Of a stretch of DNA of 64,000 nt, positions 9,236-18,809 are shown one piece after another. Origin of the DNA: Sphingobacteriales bacterium 16-39-50 (GTDB taxonomy: Bacteria; Bacteroidota; Bacteroidia; Sphingobacteriales; Sphingobacteriaceae); contig NCHA01000004.1 of NCBI GenBank assembly GCA_002257025.1, positions 122,456 through 186,455 on the forward strand. Direction: 5' to 3'. The notes beneath the pieces were generated by a model that searched no databases, had not been told where the DNA came from, and saw only the letters and a program-made list of their open reading frames with translations. How positions within the stretch are numbered: the first letter of the stretch is position 1; each line of letters starts with the position of its first letter. The translations under genes were made by a program, and so were the position numbers.

Positions 9236-10693
9236 ATGAAAATCTTGAACTTAATAGTAATAGTAATAAGCTTTTTCACTTATACTCAAACTATTCAAAA
9301 TAGTTCCGCAAATATTAAAAAGATTTCTGACACTACTAAAGTTATTCAACTTAACAATCAAGCATTTAGGTCGCGCCTGATCAATCCTGATATCACAATT
9401 TCTGAGGCTAATAAAGCCCTTAAATTAGCCCAAAAAATCAATTATATTAATGGAATTGCAGAATCCTATCGTGTAATCGGAGTCGGAAATAGTTATAAAA
9501 ACTCTATTGATACTGCAATTGAAAACTACCTGAACGCTCTAAGCTATTTTAAAAGAAACAAAAATCTGGAAGGGGAAGCAAAAGTTTATAATAACATAGG
9601 AAATCTTTATCGTGACATTGACTATAACAAATCACTTGAAAACTTTGAAAAATCATTAAGAATTGCAACAAAACTGAATATTAAAGATTTAGTTGCAGGC
9701 CTCAATTTAAATATTGGAACAGCTTATCAACAAAGAAGAAATTATTCAAAAGCATTAACCTATTACCAGGAAAGCCTTTCCATGTTTAAAAACCTGGGTA
9801 ATAAAATAGGAATCATACAAAGTCATCAGAATTTGGGGGTACTTTACTTAAATCTAAGAGACTTTAAAAGTGCAGAAAGCCATCTGATTGAAGCACTGAA
9901 AAAATCAAAAGAAGAAAAATTAAACAACTCAATTGCAGCAATAAACTTAACCCTAAGTTCTGTTCACATTGCTCAAAGCAGATTTGAGGAAGCAGAAAAG
10001 ACCATAGAAGAGGGCTTAAAGTATGCCGAACTATTGGACGATTCTAAACTTGTCCGCAATTATACCCTGACCTCATTTGAGCTTGAAAGTAAACGTAAAA
10101 ACTATTTTAAAGCCTTGACTCATTTGCGAAAAGCTTATAGGGAAGACAGTGCCAAATTTGTGAATAATATTTCCGACAAAATCAGTCTTCTGGAGTCACA
10201 GCATATTCAACTTGAAAAACAGAAGGAAAATGAGCTGACTATCGCCAGACAAAAAAATACCCAGTTGTTTCTTTGGGCAAGTATTGCAATCGCGGTTATG
10301 GCTTTTTTTGTCATTTTCTTATTAATAAAAATCGTTCGTAAGTCTGCTTATAATAACAGGGAATTAAGCCGTCTTAATCTCGAAATTTCGAAGCAAAAGG
10401 ATGATTTGGATATGATCAATCAGAATCTTGAAGAAATAATTGAAGAGCGCACCAGGGACATTAAAATCAAAAATAAAAAGTTATCAGAATATTCCTCTCA
10501 CTTGTCTCATCAGATCAGAAGTCCTGTAGCAACATTGAAAGGTCTTATGCTTTTAGAAAAGGATGATTTAATAGAAAGGGATGAACTGGTTGAGCAAATT
10601 GGTAAATGTATTTATGATCTTGATGATAAGATTATGAATATCAATGAAAACCTCAATAATCCTCATAAGTCAAGTCTGATTAGTGAAGATTAA
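9236..10693 (+). CDS. TPR-containing membrane sensor ending in a DHp phosphoacceptor domain without a kinase ATPase domain
   Basis: I chose ATG 9236 (485 aa, MKILNLIVIVISFF), which puts the signal peptide at the N-terminus; ATG 9230 is an equal alternative, and an earlier in-frame start at 9167 (GTG/ATG-poor region) is unlikely. After export there are about six tetratricopeptide repeats (residues ~60-330, e.g. AKVYNNIGNLYRDI), a single TM helix near 343-365, and a coiled coil. The final domain is a HisKA-like helix pair with SHLSHQIRSP, where H425 is the expected phosphoacceptor. The protein stops about 60 residues later, with no N, G1 or G2 boxes, so no CA/ATPase domain is encoded here or just downstream. 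It may relay phosphate or inhibit another kinase. Confidence 0.75.
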   Translation: MKILNLIVIVISFFTYTQTIQNSSANIKKISDTTKVIQLNNQAFRSRLINPDITISEANKALKLAQKINYINGIAESYRVIGVGNSYKNSIDTAIENYLNALSYFKRNKNLEGEAKVYNNIGNLYRDIDYNKSLENFEKSLRIATKLNIKDLVAGLNLNIGTAYQQRRNYSKALTYYQESLSMFKNLGNKIGIIQSHQNLGVLYLNLRDFKSAESHLIEALKKSKEEKLNNSIAAINLTLSSVHIAQSRFEEAEKTIEEGLKYAELLDDSKLVRNYTLTSFELESKRKNYFKALTHLRKAYREDSAKFVNNISDKISLLESQHIQLEKQKENELTIARQKNTQLFLWASIAIAVMAFFVIFLLIKIVRKSAYNNRELSRLNLEISKQKDDLDMINQNLEEIIEERTRDIKIKNKKLSEYSSHLSHQIRSPVATLKGLMLLEKDDLIERDELVEQIGKCIYDLDDKIMNINENLNNPHKSSLISED

Positions 10694-10827
10694 TCCTGAG
10701 TTTTAGTCTCCGTTATATCAATAATTAGCCAAAAGATTCAATTACTTATTTAGGTATAAGTGTTCAAAGCCGGGCCTTAATCTCAAATCTCTTTCTTAAT
10801 TTAGCAGACAAAAAACAGGAGTAAATT

Positions 10828-13098
10828 TTGAATTATTTAGACGGACTAAATCCTTCTCAGCGGGCGGCAGTTGAACAGATAGAAGGACCAGTGATGATTG
10901 TTGCCGGTGCGGGATCTGGGAAAACACGGGTAATTACATACCGTGTTGCCCATCTCATCAGAAAAGGAGTTGACCCTTTCAACATCCTGGTGTTGACGTT
11001 CACGAACAAGGCTGCAAAAGAAATGCGGGAACGTATCATGAAAGTGGTCGGTGTGGAAGCAAAAAATATCTGGATGGGCACTTTTCACTCGGTTTTTGCA
11101 AAACTCCTCCGTGTTGAAGCCATAAAAATTGGTTATCCATCCAATTTCACAATCTACGATACCGATGATAGCAAGAGCCTTATAAGAGCTATTCTCAAGG
11201 AAAAACAATTAGATGATAAACTATATAATGCCAATTTCGTCTACAACCGCATATCATCATCAAAAAACAATCTTATCTCTCCTGCTGAATATCTCAACAA
11301 CGAAAATATCCAGGCTGAGGACTTTTCAAGCGGACGCGGGAATTTAGGTGAGATCTATCAGATATATGCTCAGCGATGTTTTAAAGCAGGTGCTATGGAC
11401 TTTGATGATCTTCTTTTTAAGACAAATGTACTGCTCCGTGAGCATCCTGAAGTACTTTATAAATACCAGAATAAATTTAAATATTTAATGGTTGATGAGT
11501 ATCAGGATACTAATTTCTCGCAATACCTGATCGTTAAAAAACTTGCTGCAAACAATGAAAATATCTGTGTTGTAGGAGATGATGCCCAGAGTATTTATGC
11601 ATTTCGGGGAGCAAATATTCAAAACATACTCAATTTTGAAAAAGACTATCCTGACCTGAAAGTTTTTAAACTTGAGCAGAACTACCGATCTACACAAAAC
11701 ATTGTCAGTGTTGCAAATAGCATTATTGCTAATAATAAAAATCAACTCAAGAAATCAGTCTTCTCAGAAAATGAAGAAGGAGATAAAATCAAGGTTTCGA
11801 GGGCTTTTAGTGATAATGAAGAGGGTAAAATTGTAGCTGAGGCTATTGTACAGGAACAGGCCCAAAAAGGATCAAAATATCATGACTTTGCTATCCTCTA
11901 TCGTACAAATGCTCAATCAAGAGCGATGGAAGAAGCTCTCCGAAAATTAAACGTTCCTTATAAAATTTATGGAGGCCTCTCATTCTATCAACGTAAAGAG
12001 ATAAAAGACCTTATCGCTTACTTCAGGCTTACCTTCAATCCCAATGATGAAGAGGCCCTCAAACGGGTAATCAATTATCCACGGCGTGGGATTGGAGACA
12101 CTACTATTGAACGAATCATGATTGCCGCTGATCAGCACAATCTGACAATGTGGGAAATTATTTGCGATGCCCCTAAATACCTGGATTCAAGAAGTTCCTC
12201 ATCCGTAGCAAATTTTGCTTCCCTGATTCAAAGTTTTCAGGTGATGACAAAAACGCATTCGGCATACGATACTGCTTTGCATATTGCTCAGCACTCCACC
12301 CTGCTTAAAGATCTTTATTCGGATAAATCGGTTGAAGGCTTAAGCAGATATGAAAATATCCAGGAGCTATTAAACGGAATAAAAGAATTCAGCGAACGTG
12401 AAGATATTGAAGAAAAGGGGCTTGATATATTTATGCAGGATGTTGCCCTGCTAACCAATGATGACAATGACAAGAACCCGGATGCTGATACAGTATCGCT
12501 AATGACCATCCATTCGGCAAAAGGACTCGAGTTCGACAATGTCTTTGTAGTTGGCTTAGAAGAGAACCTGTTCCCTTCTCAGATGTCATTGAGCTCACGC
12601 ACCGATCTTGAAGAGGAACGCAGACTTTTTTATGTTGCAATAACCAGGGCTGGAAAAAAGCTAACACTCTCCTATGCAACATCGCGCTATCGTTGGGGAA
12701 CATTGACGAGCTGTGAACCCAGCAGGTTTATTGAGGAGATTGATGCACGATATCTCGAACTCGACTTTAAACCCCAGAAAAAAAATTCAGGGAATTCACT
12801 TTTTGATGATGAAAGGTCGGCATGGCAACAAAAAGAGACTTTCAGCAAACCAAAACCATCATCCATCCCAAAGACAAGCTCCATACTTCCTAAAGCACAT
12901 GTGCCCAGTGAGGGATTCGCTCCATCGGATACTTCAGGTTTACAGATGGGTATGGAAGTGGAACATGAACGCTTCGGTTTTGGTAAAGTAATCCATTTGG
13001 AAGGCAATAAACCCGACATCAAAGCGACCATATTTTTTAAAGATTTGGGACAGAAGCAATTATTGCTAAAATTTGCTAAATTGAAAATTATAAAATAA
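10828..13098 (+). CDS. uvrD: ATP-dependent DNA helicase UvrD/PcrA
   Basis: 756 residues. It starts at TTG 10828, with an AGGAG six bases upstream, an unusually clear Shine-Dalgarno for this genome. SF1A motifs appear in order: Q-motif LNPSQRAAVE, Walker A GAGSGKT (27-33), TFTNKAA, DEYQDTN (Walker B), VVGDDAQSIYAFRGA, QNYRST, TIHSAKGLEFDNVFV and FYVAITRA. The C-terminal ~50 residues (GMEVEHERFGFGKV) form the PcrA/UvrD C-terminal Tudor-like domain for RNA-polymerase contact. It unwinds DNA in excision repair and conflict resolution. PcrA is an equally valid name. Confidence 0.95.
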   Translation: MNYLDGLNPSQRAAVEQIEGPVMIVAGAGSGKTRVITYRVAHLIRKGVDPFNILVLTFTNKAAKEMRERIMKVVGVEAKNIWMGTFHSVFAKLLRVEAIKIGYPSNFTIYDTDDSKSLIRAILKEKQLDDKLYNANFVYNRISSSKNNLISPAEYLNNENIQAEDFSSGRGNLGEIYQIYAQRCFKAGAMDFDDLLFKTNVLLREHPEVLYKYQNKFKYLMVDEYQDTNFSQYLIVKKLAANNENICVVGDDAQSIYAFRGANIQNILNFEKDYPDLKVFKLEQNYRSTQNIVSVANSIIANNKNQLKKSVFSENEEGDKIKVSRAFSDNEEGKIVAEAIVQEQAQKGSKYHDFAILYRTNAQSRAMEEALRKLNVPYKIYGGLSFYQRKEIKDLIAYFRLTFNPNDEEALKRVINYPRRGIGDTTIERIMIAADQHNLTMWEIICDAPKYLDSRSSSSVANFASLIQSFQVMTKTHSAYDTALHIAQHSTLLKDLYSDKSVEGLSRYENIQELLNGIKEFSEREDIEEKGLDIFMQDVALLTNDDNDKNPDADTVSLMTIHSAKGLEFDNVFVVGLEENLFPSQMSLSSRTDLEEERRLFYVAITRAGKKLTLSYATSRYRWGTLTSCEPSRFIEEIDARYLELDFKPQKKNSGNSLFDDERSAWQQKETFSKPKPSSIPKTSSILPKAHVPSEGFAPSDTSGLQMGMEVEHERFGFGKVIHLEGNKPDIKATIFFKDLGQKQLLLKFAKLKIIK

Positions 13099-13162
13099 AA
13101 TCAGAAACGCGATTTAGAGCTTAAAAACCGCATATTTAACTCCGCGCCAACAACTAATTACA

Positions 13163-13840
13163 ATGACATTTGATTATAATACCACCAGGAAAAAGTTAAT
13201 TCTTGCCGAATATGGACGTAATGTCCAGAATATGGTTAAATATATTGTTGATCTTCCGACTAAAGATGAGCGTAATCGATATGCTCAGGTAGTGATAGAT
13301 CTTATGGGGTTTTTAAATCCTCACTTACGTGATGTGGCTGATTTCAAGCATAAATTATGGGATCATTTGCACATTATTTCCGATTTTAAAATCGATGTAG
13401 ATTCTCCTTACCCGAAACCATCTGAAGATGCCATACGCTTTAAACCTGCTCCATTGTCATATCCTCAGCAAAGGATAAAATACAAACATTACGGAAAAAC
13501 TGTAGAGCTTATGATAAGCCGGGCTAAGAATATTGAAGATCCTGAACGTAAACAGGCTATGGTTCAATCAATTGCCAATTTCATGAAAATGGCCTATGTT
13601 ACCTGGAACAAAGACAGCGTTGCCGATGAAACCATTATCAAAGATTTACGCGAAATGTCAAATGGCGCTTTGCAGTTAGAAGAGAATGTTAATCTGCAGC
13701 GTGTAGAAGTCAGACAAGCACCAAGTGCCGGGAGACAAAGAAATACGAACCAGAATAAAGGCAGACAGAACAGTAGCAATAGAAACAATTCAGGTTCCAA
13801 CCGCCAGAGGAGTAATAACCCTGGTGGAAAAAGATATTAA
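13163..13840 (+). CDS. DUF4290 domain-containing protein
   Basis: 225 residues. The first ~170 match the Bacteroidota-specific DUF4290 family (YNTTRKKLILAEYGRNVQNM, IDLMGFLNPHLRDVADFKHKLWDHL, KHYGKTVELMI). The last ~45 are a low-complexity tail rich in Asn, Arg, Gln and Ser (NQNKGRQNSSNRNN), likely disordered and positively charged, as in nucleic-acid- or ribosome-contacting tails. There is no signal peptide. It sits 65 bp after uvrD and 209 bp before murA, all on the plus strand. Function is unknown; closeness to murA hints at an envelope or growth link, but this is inference only. Confidence 0.85.
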   Translation: MTFDYNTTRKKLILAEYGRNVQNMVKYIVDLPTKDERNRYAQVVIDLMGFLNPHLRDVADFKHKLWDHLHIISDFKIDVDSPYPKPSEDAIRFKPAPLSYPQQRIKYKHYGKTVELMISRAKNIEDPERKQAMVQSIANFMKMAYVTWNKDSVADETIIKDLREMSNGALQLEENVNLQRVEVRQAPSAGRQRNTNQNKGRQNSSNRNNSGSNRQRSNNPGGKRY

Positions 13841-14049
13841 TCCTGTTAAGAAATACTCTGGTTCTAATTCATAGGATCCATTTTTCCTGTATGTTAAATC
13901 AGAACAACCAGAATAAGTTAATTGGAGACCATTTCCCTCTTTTTAAAAAAATTAACCAATTCAATAACTTTTTAATTGAGCGAGGAAAGCTGGTTTTTGT
14001 AAATTAGTTTTCGCTATATATTAAAACATTAAAACCCTTTACCGAAAAG

Positions 14050-15378
14050 ATGAATGCATTTGAAATTGTTGGTGGTAAACCTTTAAAAGGAGAAATTATA
14101 CCTCAGGGAGCTAAAAATGAAGCATTGCAAATCATTTCTGCTGTTCTCCTGACCGAAGAAAAAATTACAATCAGCAATATTCCGGATATAAAAGATGTTA
14201 ATAAGCTCATCGAATTAGTTTCTGATCTGGGAGTAAAAGTTGAACGAATAAATCAAGACACTTATACCTTCGAAGCATCAAATATCAATCTTGACTTTTT
14301 TCAATCGGAGGCATTCAGGGCAAAGGGCGGTAGTTTAAGGGGTTCGATTATGATTGTGGGGCCCTTATTGGCACGTTTCGGAAAGGCTGCTATCCCAAAA
14401 CCTGGTGGCGACAAAATTGGAAGAAGGCGCCTTGATACCCACTTCCTTGGATTTGAAAAGCTGGGTGCCAAATTTATTTACGACAAAAAAACAAACTTCT
14501 TTAACGTTGATGCCAGCAATTTAAAAGGCGCTTATATCTTATTGGACGAGGCTTCTGTTACCGGAACTGCCAATGTGGTTATGGCTGCTGTACTTGCAAA
14601 AGGCGAAACAACAATTTATAATGCAGCCTGTGAGCCTTATCTGCAACAATTATGCAAAATGCTCAACCGGATGGGCGCTAAAATTACCGGCATTGGCTCT
14701 AACCTTCTAAAAATTGAAGGTGTCAAAAAACTGGGAGGGACAGAACACCGGCTCTTACCGGATATGATTGAAATCGGATCTTTCATCGGATTGGCGGCCA
14801 TGACCGAATCTGAAATCACAATCAAAAATGTCCATTTTGAAGAACTGGGTATGATTCCTGAAGTATTCAGAAAACTGGGTATTAAATTTGAATTGAGAGG
14901 TGATGATATTTTCATCCCATCCCAGAAACATTACGAAGTTGATACTTTTATCGATGGTTCAATCATGACGATAGCAGATGCACCATGGCCAGGATTTACT
15001 CCGGATTTGCTTAGTATTATGCTCGTTATAGCAACTCAGGCCAAAGGCAATGTTCTGATTCATCAGAAAATGTTTGAAAGCCGGCTTTTCTTTGTCGATA
15101 AACTGATCGACATGGGTGCCCAGATCATTTTATGTGATCCTCACCGCGCAACAGTAATTGGTCTGGATAAAAAGGTGAAACTCCGCGGGATTGAAATGAC
15201 TTCCCCCGACATCAGAGCAGGTGTTTCATTACTTATTGCAGCTCTTTCTGCACAGGGAACATCTATCATATACAATATCGAACAGATTGAACGTGGATAC
15301 CAGAATATTGATGTACGGCTCAAGGCACTGGGAGCTGATATTAAACGGATTATAGTGACTAATAAAGCAGGGCATTAA
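14050..15378 (+). CDS. murA: UDP-N-acetylglucosamine 1-carboxyvinyltransferase MurA, with Asp in place of the catalytic Cys
   Basis: 442 residues, full length. It catalyses the first committed step of peptidoglycan synthesis: transfer of enolpyruvate from PEP to UDP-GlcNAc. Visible family features are the K22-N23 pair in GAKNEAL, the GPLLARFG block, GGDKIGRRRLDTHF, and the late ADAPWPGFTPDLLS and SPDIRAG motifs. The loop residue that is Cys115 in E. coli MurA is Asp121 here (PGGD). Known Cys-to-Asp MurA enzymes are active but are not alkylated by fosfomycin, so intrinsic fosfomycin insensitivity is inferred. Confidence 0.96.
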   Translation: MNAFEIVGGKPLKGEIIPQGAKNEALQIISAVLLTEEKITISNIPDIKDVNKLIELVSDLGVKVERINQDTYTFEASNINLDFFQSEAFRAKGGSLRGSIMIVGPLLARFGKAAIPKPGGDKIGRRRLDTHFLGFEKLGAKFIYDKKTNFFNVDASNLKGAYILLDEASVTGTANVVMAAVLAKGETTIYNAACEPYLQQLCKMLNRMGAKITGIGSNLLKIEGVKKLGGTEHRLLPDMIEIGSFIGLAAMTESEITIKNVHFEELGMIPEVFRKLGIKFELRGDDIFIPSQKHYEVDTFIDGSIMTIADAPWPGFTPDLLSIMLVIATQAKGNVLIHQKMFESRLFFVDKLIDMGAQIILCDPHRATVIGLDKKVKLRGIEMTSPDIRAGVSLLIAALSAQGTSIIYNIEQIERGYQNIDVRLKALGADIKRIIVTNKAGH

Positions 15379-15458
15379 TCTATAATCCAATATATACATT
15401 ATTTCGTATAATGGATAGGTTAGCAAGGACAGCGGATTCCAGCTAAATAAAATCATTC

Positions 15459-16754
15459 ATGAATATTGTAATCATTGGGAATGGTATTACAGGAATTACC
15501 TGTGCAAGGAATGTCAGGAAGCTGGATTCCAATGCATCCATTACTGTAATCTCCGGGGAAACTGAGCATTTCTTTTCACGTACGGCCCTGATGTATATCT
15601 ATATGGGGCACATGAAGTTTGAACACACCAAACCCTATGAAGACTGGTTTTGGAAAAAAAACAGAATAAACCTCATTAAGGCATACGTTAAAAGCCTGAA
15701 TTCAAAAGATAAAACACTCCATTTTGATAATGGCGAATCTATAGCCTACGACAAACTGATCATTGCGTGTGGTTCGGTACCAAATAAATTTGGATGGCCG
15801 GGAGAAAACCTGCATGGAGTTCAGGGTCTTTACAGTATCCAGGATCTTGAACAAATGGAAAGAAATACCAAAAATATTTCATCTGCAGTTATTATTGGAG
15901 GAGGATTGATTGGTATCGAAATGGCTGAAATGCTCCACAGCAGAAAGATTGAGGTGAAGATGCTTGTACGGGAGAATTTTTATTGGGGGAATATCTTACC
16001 CAGGGAAGAAGCACAACTTATTGGTAAACATATAAGCGCACATGGAATAGATCTTCAGCTTAATACTGAGCTTAAAGAGATTATTTCAGATGATCAGAAT
16101 CGTGTTAAAGGAGTGCTCACAAACAAAGGGGAACAGTTTGAATGTCAGTTTGTTGGTCTTACCGCAGGCGTAAAGCCAAACATCGGCTTCCTTGAAAAAC
16201 ATGAATTGGAAACTGAGCGCGGGATTCTCATTAACGAATACTTTGAGACCAGCATCCCGCATATTTATGCTGCAGGTGATTGTGCACAGTTTCGTAATCC
16301 CAAGCCTGGAGAACCCGCCATTGAACAATTATGGTACACCGGAAAAATGCAGGCAGAAACACTGGCCAGAACTATTTGCGGAGATAAATCTGCTTACAAT
16401 CGGGGGATCTGGTTTAATTCAGCTAAATTTTTCGATTTGGAATATCAGACATACGGACAGATTTTGCCGGAGATCAATGATCAGCAGAAAAGTTTTTACT
16501 GGGAACACCCAAATGGTAAACATGCCTTCAGGGCAAATTACAGCAGTAAAGATGAAAGCATATCAGGTTTTAATTTCATAGGCATCAGATTCAGGCAAAT
16601 TATTGCAGAAGAATGGATCAGGGAGCACAAAACAATCGGTTTTGTGATTCAAAATCTGAAAAAAGGATGGTTTGACCCTGAATTTTCTAAAGCCTTTTAT
16701 AATGATATCTCTCATTCCTATTTACAAAGTTTAAAAAGTGGAAATGAAGAATAA
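15459..16754 (+). CDS. NAD(P)/FAD-dependent oxidoreductase (pyridine nucleotide-disulfide reductase fold)
   Basis: 431 residues with two Rossmann motifs: GNGITG at 7-12 for FAD and VIIGGGLIGIEMAE (about 145-158) for NAD(P)H. The ATG...YAAGDCAQF segment near 270 is the second FAD-contact motif. There is no redox CxxC, so it resembles rubredoxin/ferredoxin reductases or the N-terminal part of NirB-type enzymes rather than thioredoxin reductase. It starts a tight operon: 16 bp to the membrane polyferredoxin, which then overlaps the first glycosyltransferase. The likely job is moving electrons between NAD(P)H and the iron-sulfur partner; the final acceptor is unknown. Confidence 0.85.
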   Translation: MNIVIIGNGITGITCARNVRKLDSNASITVISGETEHFFSRTALMYIYMGHMKFEHTKPYEDWFWKKNRINLIKAYVKSLNSKDKTLHFDNGESIAYDKLIIACGSVPNKFGWPGENLHGVQGLYSIQDLEQMERNTKNISSAVIIGGGLIGIEMAEMLHSRKIEVKMLVRENFYWGNILPREEAQLIGKHISAHGIDLQLNTELKEIISDDQNRVKGVLTNKGEQFECQFVGLTAGVKPNIGFLEKHELETERGILINEYFETSIPHIYAAGDCAQFRNPKPGEPAIEQLWYTGKMQAETLARTICGDKSAYNRGIWFNSAKFFDLEYQTYGQILPEINDQQKSFYWEHPNGKHAFRANYSSKDESISGFNFIGIRFRQIIAEEWIREHKTIGFVIQNLKKGWFDPEFSKAFYNDISHSYLQSLKSGNEE

Positions 16755-16770
16755 CAAGCATTTAAAATAA

Positions 16771-18093
16771 ATGAAAGACATTTCACTTTCAATCGCAAGT
16801 CCAGCTGCAGCCAGCCCTTTACAAAAAGCCGGTGCTGCACTTACCGCATGCGCAATACTCAGCTCAATTATTGCCGCTTTCGGAGCCGGAACATCCAATC
16901 CCCTGCTATTCTTTTTCCTGATAACAGGCTTATTCATTTCCGGTGGGATATTTTATTCAATTCCCTATTTTAAGGCACAGGCAGGAATCAAAAATGATGG
17001 AATAATGCAAAATTCCCTGAGCAGCCGGGGTGCTATTGCCTGGGGAATTGCGATATTAATGACCGGGTTTTATATCATTCTTTACTGGTTTCCTTATTAT
17101 CTTGAAGGTCTGATCCGGACAATGGATCCATTGAGCATGATGCTGAGGAATAAAGCATCTGATCAATGGTTTTTATATGGTGCTTTTTATACCCTTGCTG
17201 TTCTCATCATGGGAATGCGCTTCATTGCAAAGTATAAATTCAGTCGTTATCACATCATAAGAACCATTTCTGTGATGTTTTTTCAGCTGGGCTTCGCATT
17301 CCTGTTACCCGCATTTTTATTAAAATTAAATCAGCCGGAATTTTACTTTTCTTATTTCTGGCCGTTAAAATATTCCTATTTATTCCCGAATGATATAGAT
17401 TATCTGATCCAATCAGGGAATCTGGGGGTATTTATGGTATTCTGGGGTTTGGTCATGACATTCATCGCTACCCCTGTTCTAACCTATAATTTCGGTAAAC
17501 GCTGGTACTGTTCATGGGTTTGCGGTTGTGGTGCCCTGGCCGAAACCTTAGGCGACCCCTACAGGCAAAATTCAGATAAATCATTGAAAGCATGGAAGAT
17601 TGAACGCTGGATGGTTCACTCAGTCCTGGTATTCATTACACTCACTACAGCTCTGCTCTGGCTGAATTCATGGAAAAGCGGAACTATTTTAGGTGATGCA
17701 TCAGGCTTATTTTCACAATGGTATGGTTTTCTGATAGGCTCCGTATTCTCAGGGGTTATTGGAACAGGATTTTATCCAATAATGGGATCTCGTGTTTGGT
17801 GCCGCTTCGGATGCCCAATGGCAGCAATTCTGGGATTATTCCAAAGATTCAAATCGAAATTCAGAATTACGACCAATGGTGGACAGTGTATCTCCTGCGG
17901 GAATTGTTCAACTTACTGTGAAATGGGAATTGATGTGAGAGCCTATGCACAAAAAGGGGAGAACATTATCCGGGCATCTTGTGTAGGTTGCGGTGTTTGT
18001 TCATCTGTTTGTCCACGCGGAGTTCTAAAACTTGAAAATCTGGAAGAAGAAGGTCGCTTTATTCCATATATCCGTCATGAAGACAAAAAATGA
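16771..18093 (+). CDS. Membrane-bound 4Fe-4S polyferredoxin (NapH/NosR/RdxA-like)
   Basis: 440 residues with about eight hydrophobic segments. Cysteine clusters include WYCSWVCGCGALAET near 244-258 and VWCRFGCPMA near 346. A C-terminal cytoplasmic double-cluster ferredoxin domain carries CISCGNCSTYC (from C372) and CVGCGVCSSVCPRG. This layout matches NapH/NosR/CcoG-type integral iron-sulfur proteins that shuttle electrons across or along the membrane. The gene follows the FAD oxidoreductase by 16 bp and overlaps the next gene by 4 bp (ATGA), implying translational coupling. No nap, nos or cbb3 genes are nearby, so its redox partner chain is non-standard. Confidence 0.85.
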   Translation: MKDISLSIASPAAASPLQKAGAALTACAILSSIIAAFGAGTSNPLLFFFLITGLFISGGIFYSIPYFKAQAGIKNDGIMQNSLSSRGAIAWGIAILMTGFYIILYWFPYYLEGLIRTMDPLSMMLRNKASDQWFLYGAFYTLAVLIMGMRFIAKYKFSRYHIIRTISVMFFQLGFAFLLPAFLLKLNQPEFYFSYFWPLKYSYLFPNDIDYLIQSGNLGVFMVFWGLVMTFIATPVLTYNFGKRWYCSWVCGCGALAETLGDPYRQNSDKSLKAWKIERWMVHSVLVFITLTTALLWLNSWKSGTILGDASGLFSQWYGFLIGSVFSGVIGTGFYPIMGSRVWCRFGCPMAAILGLFQRFKSKFRITTNGGQCISCGNCSTYCEMGIDVRAYAQKGENIIRASCVGCGVCSSVCPRGVLKLENLEEEGRFIPYIRHEDKK

Positions 18094-18791
18094 ATCAGAA
18101 CCAGCAAAAACCATTGATTTATGTAATCATCCCTGCATTCAATGAAAGTAAATCGATAGGAAAGGTCATTGCTGATATACCTGGCATGGTCACAGAAATT
18201 ATTGTGGTTGACAATGCTTCGACAGATAATACGGGAGATTTCGCAAAAGAAAAAGGTGCCACCGTTCTAAGGGAAAACAGGAAAGGCTATGGGTATAGCT
18301 GTCTGAAAGGCATGGACTATATCAGTAAAAAAGCCAAAGAGAATGATATTATTGTGTTTTTGGATGGTGACTATTCTGACTTCCCTGCAGAAATAAAATT
18401 GCTGATCTCTCCAATTATGTCTTCCGGTTTTGATATGGTGATTGGTTCAAGAGTACTCGGAGAAAGGCAGAAAGGTTCCATGCTTTTCCAGCAAATTGCC
18501 GGAAACTGGCTGGCTACCACATTGATCAAACTATTTTACAATGCTCATTTTACCGACCTGGGACCGTTCAGGGCAATCACCTGGAATGCACTGCAACAAA
18601 TCAACATGAAGGATAAAACCTTTGGCTGGACTGTCGAAATGCAGGTCAAAGCGGCAAAACTTAATCTGAAGTTTACCGAAATTCCGGTCAGCTACCGCAA
18701 AAGGATTGGTGTAAGCAAGGTCTCGGGTACAATAAAAGGCACAATTTTAGCCGGATATAAAATATTACTCACCATTTTTAAAAATATTTAA
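18090..18791 (+). CDS. GT2 family glycosyltransferase (DPM1-like)
   Basis: 233 residues with a compact GT-A fold: VIIPAFNES at the nucleotide-binding start, VVDNASTDNT, and the DxD motif D92-G-D94. It has no C-terminal membrane domain. The pattern, including LGPFRAITWNALQQI and TFGWTVEMQVKA, resembles dolichol- or polyprenyl-phosphate sugar synthases of the short soluble type. Overlap with the polyferredoxin gene and a 19-bp spacing to the next GT2 gene make it part of one operon. The sugar and acceptor are not predictable. Confidence 0.85.
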   Translation: MNQNQQKPLIYVIIPAFNESKSIGKVIADIPGMVTEIIVVDNASTDNTGDFAKEKGATVLRENRKGYGYSCLKGMDYISKKAKENDIIVFLDGDYSDFPAEIKLLISPIMSSGFDMVIGSRVLGERQKGSMLFQQIAGNWLATTLIKLFYNAHFTDLGPFRAITWNALQQINMKDKTFGWTVEMQVKAAKLNLKFTEIPVSYRKRIGVSKVSGTIKGTILAGYKILLTIFKNI

Positions 18792-18809
18792 TTTTTTACT
18801 GCGGGATTT

